A DNA stretch of 64,000 nt from Pelagophyceae sp. CCMP2097 (GCA_026770575.1 MU657202.1:53949-117948); one strand, 5' to 3'. Positions 15,001-30,000 are shown, counted from the first letter of the stretch. A program made the numbers and translations. The notes: generated from the sequence alone by a model not told the origin.

Positions 15001-18000
15001 CGGCGCAGCCCATCACGGCGGAGTACGACGTCTCGCCAGAGGACTTGAAGACTCAGTTGGAGTCGCTCTCCTCCATCGGGCGCGTATTCGTGACAAAGAC
15101 CTTGCTCGACGGGTCCTCCGCCGCGGGTGGCAAGTACGGCGCGGTTTGGACCGTGACGTTCGACTCGCAGCCCGGCGACGTGCCGCTTTTGGTGCTCGAC
15201 GCGACTTGGTTGAAGGGCTCGGACGTTTCGCTCAAGGTGAGGCAGACGGTTCGCGGCGAGGACGCCGTCCTGACGGCGACGGCGCGAGCGCTCGACGTCA
15301 ACGCGCGCTATTCGGCTCGCATGCGCGCCTCGTCGGACGAGGGCGACGGCCCGTGGTCCGACGAGGCCGGCGCTTTGCGCGGCGCCAAGGGCGTGGCGCC
15401 GGCGGCGCAGGGCCAGGGCGCGGGCTTCTTGCCCCTGTCGCTCGTGACGGCGCACGCGCCGCCGCGCGCGAGGATCAATTCGGCCAAGGCGGCGTCGTCG
15501 TCGCAGCTGGCGTTTACGTACTCGCTCGAAGACGCCGACGCCTCGGGCTACGCCGTCGACGAGTACCTCCTCGAGTGGACGACGGCGACCTTCGACAGGA
15601 CGGAGACGTGGGAGGTCGAGGTGCGCAACACGGACGGCATCGCCGACCTCTCCGGACGCTGGACGCTGGCCGTCGGGGCCTTGACGACGGCGCCGCTGCG
15701 GCCGGGCGCGTCCGCTTTAGAGGTCAAGGCGGCGCTGGATCTGCTGCCGAACCTGGGCCTCGTCTCGGTGGTCAAGGAAGTTTTGAACCGGAACCAGATG
15801 GACCGCTACACCGTCTCGCTTTTGCAGGACTTGTTCGGGTTCAAGCGCGGCTTTACCGTCGACATCTCGGCTTTGCAGTCTATCTCTTTGAACGGCACCA
15901 TTTCTTCTCGGACGGACAACACGACGCTGGACGTGTTGCAGACGCCGGCGGACTACGGCTCTTTGGTCATCTTCACAAGCGACGACGGCCACGACGACGA
16001 TTCGGCCACGGGCCTGTGGCGCAAGGACGGCGGCATCGGCGTGCCGCGCGGCAGGTGCGGCGCGTCGTACGCCGGCCAGCTCGACCGCGTGGACTCGATC
16101 CAATGGGTCTTGCTCGACGCGGCCGCGGGCACCGGGGTGGCCACGGCGTACGTGACGGGCGGCTCGTACAAGCTCTCGCTCGGCGGTGCGCTGACGCGGT
16201 GCATTCCGCACGGCGCCGAGGCGGCCGCGCTGGAGATGTACTTGGAGGAGCTTGAGGACGTGGACGCGGTGGACGTGGCCGCGTACCCCTCGGCCAACAA
16301 GACTGGTTTTCCGTTCGAGTACCGCGTCGTCTTCCGCGGCCAGCACGTCTCCGGCGAGTGGCCGCAGCTGAAGATGGTGCAAGACTCGTTTGGCAAGCCC
16401 TTCCCGGACTCTTTAGGCGGCTGCCAATCGTGGGAGGCTTCGAACGGCGTCGCGGGGGCGCAGGGCATCGCAAACGTCACGGCCACGATTGTGCCCGTAG
16501 CGGAGCACCAGCCCTGCGCGTCGGGCAACGACGAGGTGCAGGTTTTGGTCGCCGAGGGCAAGACGCCGCTTGGAGGGACCATGGACTTGTATCTCTACGG
16601 CCAGTCAATTAAGGGCGTCTCCGTCGACGTCTCCGCGACCGACTTGGAGTCTTTGCTCGGGGCGGTGGAGGGCGTTGTCGCCGTGCAGGTTTCGAAGAAC
16701 GTGCACAAGGACCAGCCCCACGGCGTGGCATGGGCGATTACGTTCTCCGGACACCTCGGCCGCCAAGACACTTTGGCCGTCTCGGGCGCGCACCTGCTGG
16801 GCGGCAACGCCAACGCCGCAGTCTACCCGATGGTCAACGTCACGACGGCGGCGCTCCGCGACGACTTGTTTGGCACGTTCAAGATGCGCGTCGGCCGCGA
16901 GGCCACTCTTCCTCTCTCTTATAGAGCGACGCACGGCAAGGTCTTGGAGGCGCTGCACTACCTCGACGCCGTCGGCCGCGTCGCTTTGTTGGGCGCCGCG
17001 GACGCTGCGCTGGAGGAGACTGTGTATTTGCCGAACGGGACGGCGTACTTTGTCGTCGCTCTGGGAGACCTGTCCACCTCCGTCGCGCGCGGCGACAAGA
17101 TCCGCCTCGGGAACTCCACCGTGGGCATGGCCGAGGACGAGTACGCCCCGACGCGCGAGCTGACGGACATTCACTACTACGCCGAGGAGCTTCCCGTCCA
17201 AATCCGAAACAACATGACGGGGATCATCCCAGACGACGACGTCCGAATCTTCGGCGGCGCGACCGTCATGATGCTCTCGTCGGCCTTCCGCACGACGGAC
17301 CGCTACGCCGGCGGCACGCTCGAGGCGGTTGGCCACCAGGGGACCAACGTGAACAACGTGGCCGGCAAGTACGAAGCTTTCATCGGCGAGCTGACCGAGT
17401 CCCGCGCGCCTCTGCAGGGCCGCGTCTCCTGGAAGGCGCCGGGCAAGGTCGTCTCCGCGACGCCGTCCGCGGACGAGGCCGACGGCGTCGACTACTCGCG
17501 CGTCGTCTACTTGCGCGCCGGGGACGTGGCGACTCTCAACGCTTCTGGTTTCGACAAGGGCCAGCGCGTCTACGTCGGTGGCGTCGAGTACTACGTGGAG
17601 AACGTCGACTTGTTGGGCTGCGGCGCGGACTGCGTGCTGCTGGACAAGAAGCTGCACGTCGTCGTCGAGGAAGGCGTGCCCGAAGTTTTAGTCTTTTTGC
17701 CGACGCAGCGCGTCAACACGACGCACGACCTTCGCGCCGCGCTGACGCAGCGCGACGCGGTGTGGGTCGGCGGCGTCCGGTACACGGTGGCGGGCATCTC
17801 CGCGACGACTGTGGAAATCGCCGGCGCGATCAACGCCCAAGCCGAGGGCGCGACGGCGTTCGGGTGGGCTTTTGGCTACGAGTGGGGCCTCGTGTTCAAG
17901 GACTTTACCTCGCCGCTGACGCGCAACGACCCTGGCATGGCGCGCAAGCTAGACGCGATCCGGTCGTTCCGCGCCACGCCGCAGTCGGACTGGCGCGGCA

Positions 18001-21000
18001 CGGGCGCCGTGCTGTCGTACCACCTGCCCCTGGGCGAAAAGCCCATGGCGGATGTGATCGGCGCGCCTTCCGAGGTGCAGACGGTGTCTTTGCGCGCTGC
18101 TGATTTGGGCGCGACCGCCAGAGCCAACCTCAAGTGGCTCAACCTGACGCTGTCGCTCGGCGGCGACGCCGCGGAGCCGCTGCCCTGGGGCGCGTCGGCC
18201 GCCGACGTCGCATCGGCGCTCGAGGCGCTGCCGCTGGCGGACCGCGTGGCGGTCACCCGGACGGGCGACGGCCGCAGCTCCGTCTTCTGGTACGGCTACG
18301 TCTACACGGTGACCTTCTACGGCGTCCACGCCACCGTGGACTTGCCCGACATCGGCGCATCACTGCAGCACCCCGACGGCACGCTGGCCAACGAGACGAG
18401 CGTGCACGTGGACACGGTCCGCGACGGCGTCGCCTCGGGCAGGCACGGTTCTCGCTACGTGGCCTTTCACGAGGGCCACGAGTACAAGATGCGCATGTCG
18501 GCGCGCAACGCCCGCGGCTGGGGGCCGCCCTCTGCTGTGGTGGCCGCGACGCCGGATCTCGTGGTGCCTTCCCCGCCCACTTCGGTGGTCCTGGGCAAGT
18601 ACTACGGCGGGTCGTCGCTCGCTCTGCAGTGGGGCGCGCCCGTCTTCGACGGCGGTTCGACGGTGACGGCGTACCGCGTCGAGGTGGATTCATCTACGGC
18701 CTTTGAAGCGACGGGCGCGGACTACCGCGTCGACGAGGTCGCCTTTGTCGCCGAAGTCCAGACGATCACGACGCACTTCCGCGCCGCCGAATCCACTCGA
18801 GGCGGCACCTTCCAGCTTTCTTGGGGCGGCGCCAAGTCGTCTTGGCTCAAGCACGACGTCTCCGCGGAAGAGATGACCCAGGCCGTCTCGCAGCTCACGG
18901 GCGTCTGGGACGTCGGCGTGCCCCCAGTGCGCGTGACGCGGTCGCGCGCGGCGCGCGGGTACACGTGGCGCATTGAGTTTTTTGGAGTTTATGGCGACGT
19001 GGGCCTGCTGCAAGCCGACGACACGTTCCTCACGGGCGACGACGCGCGCATCCAAGTCGTACAAGTCGTCGCCGGAGACTGCGACGTCTTGCCGGGCGGC
19101 TTTACCTACGAGGTGCAGACGGTGGCTATCGAGGCTTTGAGCTCTGCTTCGGGAACGTTCCAGCTCGCGTTCGAGGGCGCGTATACGGAGCCGATCCGCG
19201 TCGACGCCACCGCCGACGAGGTCAAGTACGCTTTGGAGGGCCTTTCGACCATCTTCGCCACCAACGTCAAGCGCAAGACTGCGGATGCTTCTTTGAATCT
19301 GTTTGCCTGGAGGGTGACGTTCACGCACCAGGCGCATACTCTGACCCAAGGCGCCGAAGACGCCATCCTGCTCGCGGCGGGGACGGCGCAACTCGAGCCG
19401 CAGTCGAACGCGCGCGTCGTGGTGACGGAGGACGTGAAAGGTTCGGATGCGTTTTCGTTCCAATTCGACGACTTGACGCCTGGCAAGGACTACTACGCGC
19501 GCGTCGCGGCCTACACGCAGGCCGGCTACGGCGCCGAGTCGTCGGTGTCCAAGGCGACGCCCCGGACGCAGCCGGCCAAGCCGAAGAAGGTGGCCGTGGG
19601 CGTGCGGTCGGGCACTTCGCTGCAAGTGGACTGGTCGCCGCCAAAATCCAACGGCGGCGCCCCCATTGCCGGCTACGTCGTCGAGTGGTACGCCGAGTCG
19701 GGCGCCCAGGAGCTGCAGGTCGTCACTCTGTCGGCGTCTGATGGCCTCTCTGAGGTGCAGACGGTGCACACTTCCGCCGACACGGACGGCCTCACGGGCT
19801 TCTTCACGCTCAGCTTTGGCGGCGAGACGACTGAGCTTCTCAACGTCGACGCGGACGCCGAGGGCGACGACTCGATCAAGTCTGCGCTGGAACGGCTCTC
19901 GACCACAGGCGAGGTTCAAGTCTCTCGAGATTTCTCTTTCAAGGTCGTGCGCGGCGTCCGCGTCCGCGCCGGCGGCGACAAGAAGTACGTCCTGACGCCG
20001 TCGGCGGGCGAGTTCGTCACGACGGGGGCCAACAAGCTGGCGAAGAACGATTTGATCAAGGTCGCCGGCGAAACTTTCAGAGTCCAGTCCGCTTCGTCCT
20101 CGGAAATCCGCCTCGGCTCCAAGGATTCGTACAAGACCGAGGCCTTTGTATCGGGGCCAAACGTCACAGACGCCAAGTTGTACAGGTGGGCCTTTGGATA
20201 CGAGTGGCAGGTGACGTTCGGGGCCAGAGTCGGGCCGCAACCGCTCTTATTCGCAAAGGAGGCCGACTTGTGGGCGGGCACGTCCCCGGTCCTCCGCGTC
20301 GAGCGCTCCCGCGCGGGCTTGGCGCCGTTGAAGGGCACCTTCAAGCTCGGGTACGAGGGCGACGCGACGCCGCCGCTGGCGCACGACGCCACGGCAAAAG
20401 AGGTCGAAAAGGCCCTGGAGCAACTTTCGACCATCTCCGACGTTTCCGTGGCGCGGACGGTGAACAACAACGGCTTCAACTACTTGGTGACGTTCTTGTA
20501 CCCGCGCGGCAACGTCGAAGAGATGTACGCCTGGGACGACGCACTGACGGGCCCCGCGGCGGCGGCGCGCGTCACCACGTTCGTCCAGGGCGCGGATGCC
20601 ACGTTCTACGGGTCCGACCAGCTGGCGGGCTCGGCGGCGCACGCCTACGCGATTACGGGGCTCACGGCGGGGCGGCCGTACCACGTCGCGGTGGCCGCGT
20701 ACTCGGCGGAAGGCGTCGGCTACTATGCGGGCCCCGGCGACGACGATGTGGACGGCGGCACCGGCGGCACCGGCGGCGGCGGCGGTGTCGTCGTTACGCC
20801 CGTCGAGGCGCCGTCGGGCCCCGAGGATGTGGACTTGTACCCGCTGTCGAAGACGCGGCTGCGCGTGGAATGGTCGCCGCCCATCTCCGACGGCGGCCGC
20901 GCCGTCGTGCGCTACGTCGTCGAGTGGGACACGGCTTCCGACTTCCGCAACCTGGCCACGTCGGGCTACCGAGCGGTGGTGACGGCGACGCCGGGTGCGC

Positions 21001-24000
21001 TCCGCGAGTGCTACGACATCGAAATCACTCTCGCGTCTTCGGCGGTGCCGCGCTTCGTCCGCGTCTCCGCCTTTAACGGCTTCGCCTACTCGCTGGCCGT
21101 GCCTTCAAAGCCCGAGAGCGCGGCGGGCGCTTTGTTGCCGCCGGGCGAGGCGGTGGACGTCGAGCTCGAGGTGACATCCGGCGTGGGCCTTTTAGTGACG
21201 TGGCGCGCGCCGTCGGTGGAAGGCGGCGATTGCGGCTTTGGCGGCGACGGCGGGTCGCCGATCAACGAGTACATTTTGGAATGGGACACGAACGCCGACT
21301 TTTCTTCACCGGCCGAAAGAGTGAGCATCGCCGCAGACGGCACTTCTTTCCAGATCGGCGGCCGGAACGCTATGACCGGCGTCGAGTCGACGGTCTTGGA
21401 GCGCGGCCGGACGTACTGGGTTCGGATCACCGCCTTCAACGCCGTGGGCGCGTCGGCGGCGGAGCCGTCCGTCCCGCCGTACGCTCGAACCGCCGACGAA
21501 GCCCCGCAGGCGCCGGCGATGCGCGGCACCGCGACGACAATCGACGCAACTTCCATTTTCGCGCAGTGGGGCGTGCCCACTCGCGACGGCGGCTCGACGA
21601 TTGAGGAGTATGTGGTGGAATACGACGTGGACCCGCTCTTCGGCACGCCGCAAATCGTACAGTCGCCAGTCGTCTCGGAGCTCCAGGGCTTGGTCCTCGA
21701 CGCCGACGTCTACTCGGAAGTGCAGTCTCTGCGGGCGACTACGGTGGTGACGAACGAAGTGCAGACTGTGCGGACGGTGGTGGACGGCGTCGACGAGGTC
21801 GTGACGATCACGACTTCAGCAGACGATGTCCAGGCCGAGGTGCAGACGGTGACGACGACGGCGGTGGACATCGACGAGGTGCAGTCTTTAGCATTGTCGG
21901 CGACGGTGCGCAACGAGATCCAAGTTGTTCGAACGGCGGTCGAGTCGTTGGCGGAGACTCAGCGAATCACTGTGGCCGCTGACGCGCAGGCCGAGGTGCA
22001 GACAATTGGGTTCTACCTCATTTCCTGCGACACGAACCGCGCTCCCGGCGACGTGGATGCGACGATGGACCTCATCGACAACGACCTGTCGCAGATCATG
22101 AAGAACTTCTTCCTCACTTTTGACGTTGAAAGTTGCGGGTCCTCGGAAGGCGTCAACTTTTGTCAGTACGGCATCGATGAGGACATGGGCCGTCTCGGGA
22201 CGGTGACGTGCGACGCCGCGGCGGATTGCGCCACGCCGACGATTGACTTGTACGATTCGAACATGGAACTCATGTCTGCGAAATACTTGGAGGACCAGAT
22301 CAACGCCATGACGTACGCCTCCGACGCATTCATGGTGGACTCTGACAACCTCGGCGTCAACGTCACGAGGACGCGCGAGGTCGTCGGCGCGCAGTCGTCG
22401 ACTGCCGGGGTCTACCACGTCGAGTACGCGGTGACTTTTGCAGGCCGCCACCTGCGCGGAAACGTCCCTGCCATGTACATCAACCAAATCAGCGAGCTGG
22501 CCTCCAAGGCCGTGCATTTGGTGAAACCGTCGCTGGGTTCGGGTGCGACGCTGGTGGACTGCTGCGACGCTTCTTGCTCTGCCTCTTGCCCCGACGACGT
22601 CGGCGCTCTGTACACGGAAGAGGCGGCGCACACGGTCTCGCACGGCAACCAGCCCGACGGGTCGTTCGAGCTTCTTTACGAGTGCGAGGCGCGGACGACC
22701 CTGGCGGCGCAAGCTCGCGTGACGCAGAATTCAAAGGAAGTCCGCCTTTTGACCCTCGGCACGCCGCGGGTCGGCGACTACCTGCGCGTCATGGTGTCGT
22801 CCGTGGACGCGTACTACGAGATTGCGGCTGTTGAGGACGGTGACATCGACGCGAACATTACTTTGGCGCGCGCGTACACGGGCGCGACCAAGGTCATCTC
22901 CAACGCCGCAGAGTACGGCGCCTTCTACTCGGAGCCGGCCAACGCCAACGGCGTCTCCGCGACGTGCGCCACGCAGCGCATCCGCAAGACGAACCCGATC
23001 CAAGTCGACGCCAACGCCGCGACGCTGTCCGCCTCCATCCGCGCGCTGCTCAACGTCGACAATTCGGCGTCGCTCCTGGTCGTCCCCGCGCGCGTTGCTT
23101 TACCTGCCAACGGGTCGTTTGTGGGCTATTATTACGACGTGACGTTTTTGGGCCAGAATGGCGATTTGAAGCCCATGACTACCGTCACAACCTCGCTGAC
23201 CTCTTCACTGGCCAGCGACGATTCCGCGACGCTCAACGTGACGACGGTGCAGGACGGCTCGCTGGCCGACGGCTTCTTCCAGCTCCGGACGCTGTGGCCC
23301 AACGAGCGCGTTTCGAGGCCGGAGGCGTACAACGTGACGCAGCAGCGGTGGAACGTGAACGCGGCATCTTTGGAGGCGGCTTTGGAGGCCGTCGAGGCGG
23401 ACGACGGGTCCAAGGTCTGGGGGTCGTTGGGCGTCACGCGCAGCGTGTACACGCCCGCCTCCGACGACCGGTGGTCGGGCGGCTTTGCCTGGACGGTGAC
23501 GTTCTTGTCGGCGATTGGCAACGTGCCGCAGATGCAGCACAACGACTCTCTTTACGTATCCTACGACCACGCGCTGCCCTTCAACGAGGCTTTCAAATCG
23601 GGCAAGTTCGCCGTCACTTTAGAAGTGGAGGACGAAGAAAGCGGCTCTACGGACACTTTTCAAGGAGTTGCGGATGGCTTCACGTTCGCTTCCGACTCGA
23701 CGGGCGTCGCGCGAGACGGCGGCCAGGTCTCGGGCAAGTACGGCCTCTCTCTGGACGGGGTGTCGTCGGCGGACAACGCGTTTTCGGTGGTGACGACGTC
23801 GTTTTTGGCGTTGAACGCGTCCGAATTTAAGCATGCCTTCCAAGACGCTTTGTTCGGCGGCCGCGACACTGTGGACATCGCGCGGTCCGCCAAGCCGAAC
23901 AGAGCGGCGGGGTACACGTACACGATTACGTACCGTTCGCAGCACGTCGGAGGCAACGTGGCCAAGCTCGGCACGATCGCCGTGGATCTCTCCGGCGCGG

Positions 24001-27000
24001 GCGCGCAGCTCTTCGTCGCTGTGCTGGAAGAGGGCGCGCAGATCTACGGGTCGTTCCAGCTCCGCTTCGACGGCTTCACGACGGGCGTCCTGGCCTACGA
24101 CGCGTCGGCCAGCGACGTCGCGGACCAACTCAACGCTCTCCAATCCATCTCCCCTTCGGCGGTGACGGTCTCGCGCGGCGGCGCGGTGACCACGGGCTGG
24201 GCGGCGCGCGGCGGGACGCAGGTCGGTGGGTACATCTGGTCCATCACCTTTGCCTCCAACGTCTGGCGAGACGCCACGGTGCCTCACCCAGACTCTTCGA
24301 AATACTCGCCCGGTAACTGGGTCGGGTCCGCCGCCAAGCTCACGGATACGTGGGCCACGGGCCATTCGGTGGAGTGGGGCAAGAACGTCGGCAACATGCC
24401 CTCGATGTCCTGCGACGACAGCGGCTTGTTCACCTCGAACGGCGCGCTCCCGGCCGACGGCTGTTCCGTCGGCGAGTTCGTCCGCGGCACGGCCCCGGTC
24501 GGCGGCCTCTTCCGCGTCACGCTGGACACGCGCGGCCACCCGGTCATCAACAGGCAGGGCTCGTTTACTTCGGGGTTTTTGCGGCACAACGCGGTGGCGT
24601 CCTCGGGCGAGTCGGGCGGCGACGGCACTTCGATGGAAGAAGTCCTCGAGTTGATGGCCAACGTCGGCGACGTTTCGGTGACGCGGTCCGCCGTGAACCA
24701 GGGCGGCAACAACGGCGGGTTCACCTGGACGGTGACGTTTTTGCGCGACAAGGGCGCCTCGGGCGTCGGGCAATTTGGCGACTGCGAGCAACGGGACTCG
24801 GTGGAGAACAAGTGCAACTCGCCCGGCAACGTGCCCCTCTTCTCCGCCGTCGACGCCTCGAAGCTCACGGGCGGCTGCTCGGAAGCGGGCGGCTTCCATT
24901 GTGAAAAGGTGACTTTCTTGCAAGCGTTGGACGGGAAGACCAAGTCGCCCCCCGGCACGGCAGAGGTGCAGCAGTTCGCCGTGCGCGACCCGCTCTACTA
25001 CGGCCTCGGCGCCAACACGACGACGAGGAACTGGCAGAGCACCAAGGACGACCCCAGGTCGTCGTTCCTCATTGGCTTCGGCGGCGAGTACTACCCAGAC
25101 TGCCTCCCCTACGACGCCACGGCGGCGCAGGTGACCGAGGCCCTGCGCGGCATCGGCAAGTCGACGCTGTCGGATTCGGTGCAGCAGGCTTTGGCGAACG
25201 TGACGGTGTCGAGACACTCGTCGGTGACGCTTGCGCCTGGCGAGGAGACGTTCGTCTACCGCGTCTCCTTCCTCGGTTCGGCGGTCGGAAACGTGGCCGA
25301 CCCGGGCGAGGGCGGGTTGGACTTCAACATCACGGCCAAGTACAAGTTCCAGGCGGACAAGTACCAGGAGGTGGGCTGCGTGCCTTTCCCGGCGTCGGCC
25401 AACATCTCCGCTGAGACGTTGATCCAAGGCCGGATGAACCCCAACAACTGCTCCTTCTCCGAATGTCTCGACGGCGTCGTCCAGCGCGGCAACGTGACGC
25501 GCTTGGACGTGGAAGCGGACCCGCTCGGGCGCGCGGCTCTGGCCTGGAACGCGCCGGCGGAAGGCAGCAAGTCCGTCAAGGCGTGGCTCGAGTCTTCGAC
25601 GGAGGCGCGCCGCGTCGTCAACGTGACGCGCTTGGTCTTTGGCCGCCACGGCGTGGTGCAGTGGCGCGTGCAGTTTGTTTTCAACGCCGGCGAGACGCCG
25701 CCCGGCGCGGGCGACATTGGACGTCTCAACGTGACGCAGGAGCGTGCGACCGACGGCCGCAAGTACACGCCCACGGTCGTCGAGACGCAAAAGGGCTCGG
25801 CGGGCCTGATTGGGTCGTTTGAGGTCGACTTTGAGTCGCCGAACGGCGCTCGGCGGATTTCCTTCACCGAAACGGCGAGGCGGCTCGAGGCCAAGCTCAA
25901 CGAGATGCTGACGATTGGCACGGTGCGCGTCGAGCGCTACCCGTTCCCCTCGGACGGCACCGGCGGCTGGGGCGACAGCAAGTTGGAGGCGGCGACGCGC
26001 GGCGGGTTGGAGTGGCGCATTTTCTTTTTGAAGAACCCGGGATCGTACCAGGGCTTCACGTTCCCGCCCGGGTCGGGAGACGTCGATTCCATCACGTTTG
26101 AAGCCACGGGCCTCGGGGGTGACTTGCCCTTAGTGTCTAACGTGCTGCTCCGCGGCGGGTCGGCGCCCTTTTCGGGGGCATTTTCGGTGACGTACGAGGG
26201 AGCCACGTCTCGGACGATGGACTGGGCCGAGGCGGCGGATGAAATCGAGTACGTTCTTGAACAGCTTCCGACGGTGGGCATGCTCCGCGTGGAACGAGCG
26301 CCGCTGGCCATCGAACACGTTCTGGGCGTGTCCGCGGCCGTACAGAGAGACGGGGCGTTCGCGTCGCTGACGTACACGAACGGCACCTTTGGCGGCGCTC
26401 TGGAAAAGTCGCTGAAGGACGTCCTGGCGCCGGGCGAAATCTTCCGCATCGGCGGCGGCGGCTCTTCCACCGAGTCTTACACGTCCATCGAGCCGTCGGC
26501 CATGGACGGCGCGACTTTGCTGACCGCGCCTCTGGGCTACTCGCAGGGTTCGCCCGTCGTGTCGACGGCGCCGGAGCGCCAGCTCGTGGCCGTCGGCGAG
26601 CAGATCCGCCTAGGCGGGTCGGCGTATGCCGTGCAGCGCTCGGGGTCGGAAGTGCAGCGTTTATACGTCGCAGCCGACTCTCTCCCGCAGAACCAGACGG
26701 CTCTGAAGACTTACCGTCTGAGGGCGACGCACTCGGGTTCGACCGAGTCGACGAGGTGCTTGAACTTCCGCGCCACGGCCGACGAGGTGGCCTTTGCGCT
26801 GGGCGAGCTGGACATGTTCTTCAAGGGCGTCGAAGTCTCGCGGACGGGTGCGGGAGAACACGGCAACGCGTACCTGTACTCCATCTATTTTGGGACGGGT
26901 GCCAACGGCGCGCACACGACGACGGGCGACGTTGCGCCGCTGCGTGTGGACTCGAGGGAGTGCGCCTACAAGCCCGCGTCTTATAGAATGGGCGGCGAGC

Positions 27001-30000
27001 AAAGGGCAAACTTTTCCAACATGACCGGGTTGGACATTGGCGTCGAGACGGTGGTCCAGGGCGGCGCGACGGAGCACCAGACGGTGTCGCTGGCTTTAGA
27101 TGCCGGGTATCTGCAAGGCGCGTACTTCAAACTCGCATTTGGAAAGGAGGAAACGGCCTGTTTGAACTGGGGCGCCCCCGCGCACGACATCGAGCACGCG
27201 CTCCATGGCCTGCAGGCGATTACGGACCAGGTGGTCGGCGTCCTCGTCGACCTGCGGGCGCACGACGTCGGCCAGAAGACGCTGCGCGTGTCCAACTCTT
27301 CGTACGCGTGGCGCGCAGACCTGCAGGGCAACCGCGACCGCCGGCCGCACTTTGACGGCAAGGTGTTCGCCGGCGACCGCATCCGAGTCAACGGGTCCGC
27401 GACGGTGTACACGGTGGCTTCCGTTTCTTCGGACGGGAGGTCGCTGCAGACGACGCGCGCCCTCCAAGTGCCGGAGCACTTTGCCCTCGACGGCGCGTCT
27501 TTGTCCGTCGTGCGCCGCGGCGTTGCCGTGGCGCGGCGCGGCCTCGGCAACGCGACGGTGCACACGACGGTCGTTCAAGTCGTCGCAGACGCGCAGCTGA
27601 CTTCGGGCAAGGAAAGCGACGCTCTTGGCCTCTTCAAGCTGCAGCTGACGCACGACGGCGTCCAGAGGCAGACCAAGTGCCTCGCCTACGCGGCGTCGGC
27701 GCTCGCTGTGGAGGCGGCCATCGATTCTCTGGGATTTGATTTCAACCAGGACGGCCTGGCCAACGACGTCGGCCACGTCGCCGTGATTCGCCGGGGCGAC
27801 GGGTCCGCGGCGTGGGGCCACGGCTACGAGTACGAATTCAAATTCGCCGGGCCGGACAACAACCGCGCGCACCACGGCTTTGAAGGGTCGACGTCGACGG
27901 TGCTGGGCGGGAACGCGCCTCGCATCCAGGTCGTTGGTCTCGGATCTCGCGGCGGCTGCCAGGACGCTTCCGGGCCGGAGACGCTGCTGGGCGTGACGGC
28001 GACGACGAAGCACAACTCGACGAACGTCTACTTGTCGGCGTCCGCTTCTTCGGCGATGGCACCGGGGGACCGAATCCGAATCGCCGGCACCGACGATGCC
28101 CACTTTTTGTACACCGTCGCCGAGACGGCGACGTTCCGCGACTCGCACTGGCTCCGCACCCTCGAGGAGATCTCGTGCGAGTCGGCATCGTGCGGCCACT
28201 CGAAGAAAGTTTTCAAGTCCAACGCGGGCGCCCCGTCCTTCGCCGTGCGAGACGTGCAGCACGGCCGCGACGTCTGGACTTACGACGTCTTCTTTGCCGG
28301 GCCGCACCACGCAAACGTCGCCGAGCTGCGCGTGCTCTACGAAGGGACGACGGGCGACTGCGCCTCCGGGTGGGAGCACCACCGCGGCCGCGCGCGCGAC
28401 GTCCGAATCGAGACGGTGCAGGAGGGCGGTTCGTTTGAGACGCAGACGCTGACCATGAAGGCGAAGCGGTCGGTGCCGACGCAGGACAAAGGGTACTTTG
28501 TCTTGTTCATCAACTACTTTTTACGAGTTGACGCCTCTCCCGGCGGCGCCTGCTTCAACTACGGCGTCCCCGCCGAGGAGCTGCAGACTCGATTCGAGGC
28601 GGCGGTGAACCGGACGTACAACGATTCCGGTTTTGGGCAATTTCAGATCTCGCGCAAGGGGTTCAACGACGCGACGTCCAACTTCGGCTACGAGTACACC
28701 ATCGACTACGTCGGCTCTCTGATGCACGGCAACATGGCGCAGCTGATGGTCGTGCACAACGACGAGACGTTTGACGACAACACGCAGTACTTTAACCGCT
28801 TCTCTTCCCCGACCGGTTTGAATGATTTGCTCTTCACGGGCACCTTCGCGCACGCACCCATGTCGGCGACGTACACCATCGAGATGACGAGCGCCGGATC
28901 GCCCGGCGTGTCGAGCGACGCGTACGTGCTGACTCGCCACGTGGGCAACAACGTCGAGACTTACCAGGAGAAGCGAGCCCGAACGACGACGACGCCGGTC
29001 AACTACGACGGCTTCACCGACGACGGCATCTACTTTGCGTTTGGGAGCACGACGGGCCACGCGGTGGGCGACACTTGGGTGCTGCAGATTTATTATTGCG
29101 ACGACGATCTCCCTGACGGCGCCCAAGTGCACGCCGCGACTTTAGTCCAAGGCGGCATCGACCCTTTGGCGCTGACGTTTGCGGCGCCCGTGCAGTTGGA
29201 GGGCTACCAGCGCTCGGCGGACGGGTGGCGCGTCCCGCAGCTCTTTACGGTGAGGGAGCCGCAGGTCAACGTGCAGACCATCACCGTCAAGGACGAAAAG
29301 GGCGGCGGCTTCTCAAGGTCCGCGGCGTACCGGCTGCGCATCGACGACGGCTTCAACGGCACTTTGTCAGAGACGCCGTGCCTGGCCTACGACGCGCAGG
29401 ACTTTGAAGTCGAAAAAGCGTTAGATGACCTGCTCATCTCTTTGTACAGCGCAGAGGGCTACCCGTCCAGCGGCGGCGACGGCGTCACGGTGACGCGGCG
29501 CAAGGACGTGGTCTTCGCGCCCAACGGCTACGTCTACTCCGTATACTTTGACGGCTTTGTCGGGCCGGACTCGCCGTCCGCGCCGACGCTTTACGTCAAC
29601 GCGTCGAATTGCTCGGGCACGTGGCAGGGCCTGCACTTTGCCTTTTCAAAGGGCGAGTCCGTCGTCGCAGAGGTCGTGCAGGTCGGCGACAACGACCGCG
29701 GCGCCGTTTTTACGGATTCCATCGTGCCCCTCGGCGCCGAGGCCTCTGGCAAGCACGTCGGCCGCTACCTCGGCGCCGGCGGGTCGAATTTGGGCGTCTA
29801 CAAGCTCTCCGGCTCGTTTTTGTCCGTGGCCTTCGACGAGGCGCTGGGCGACCTCGTGCCGATGGTCGCGGACGGCTCGGAGCTCGCGGCGGGCGCGCGC
29901 GTCATCGTGCGCGACGACCTCGTCCAGGGCGCGGCGGCGACGGGCATCGTTTTAGAAGACTTGCACACGGGCCTGCCGTATTCCGTCAGGGTGGCCGCGC

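Noticed and set aside
23619..25790. 723-codon open frame on the minus strand inside the giant gene
   Set aside because: High GC at third positions leaves long open antisense frames; composition is Arg/Val/His-rich shadow sequence without domain pattern.
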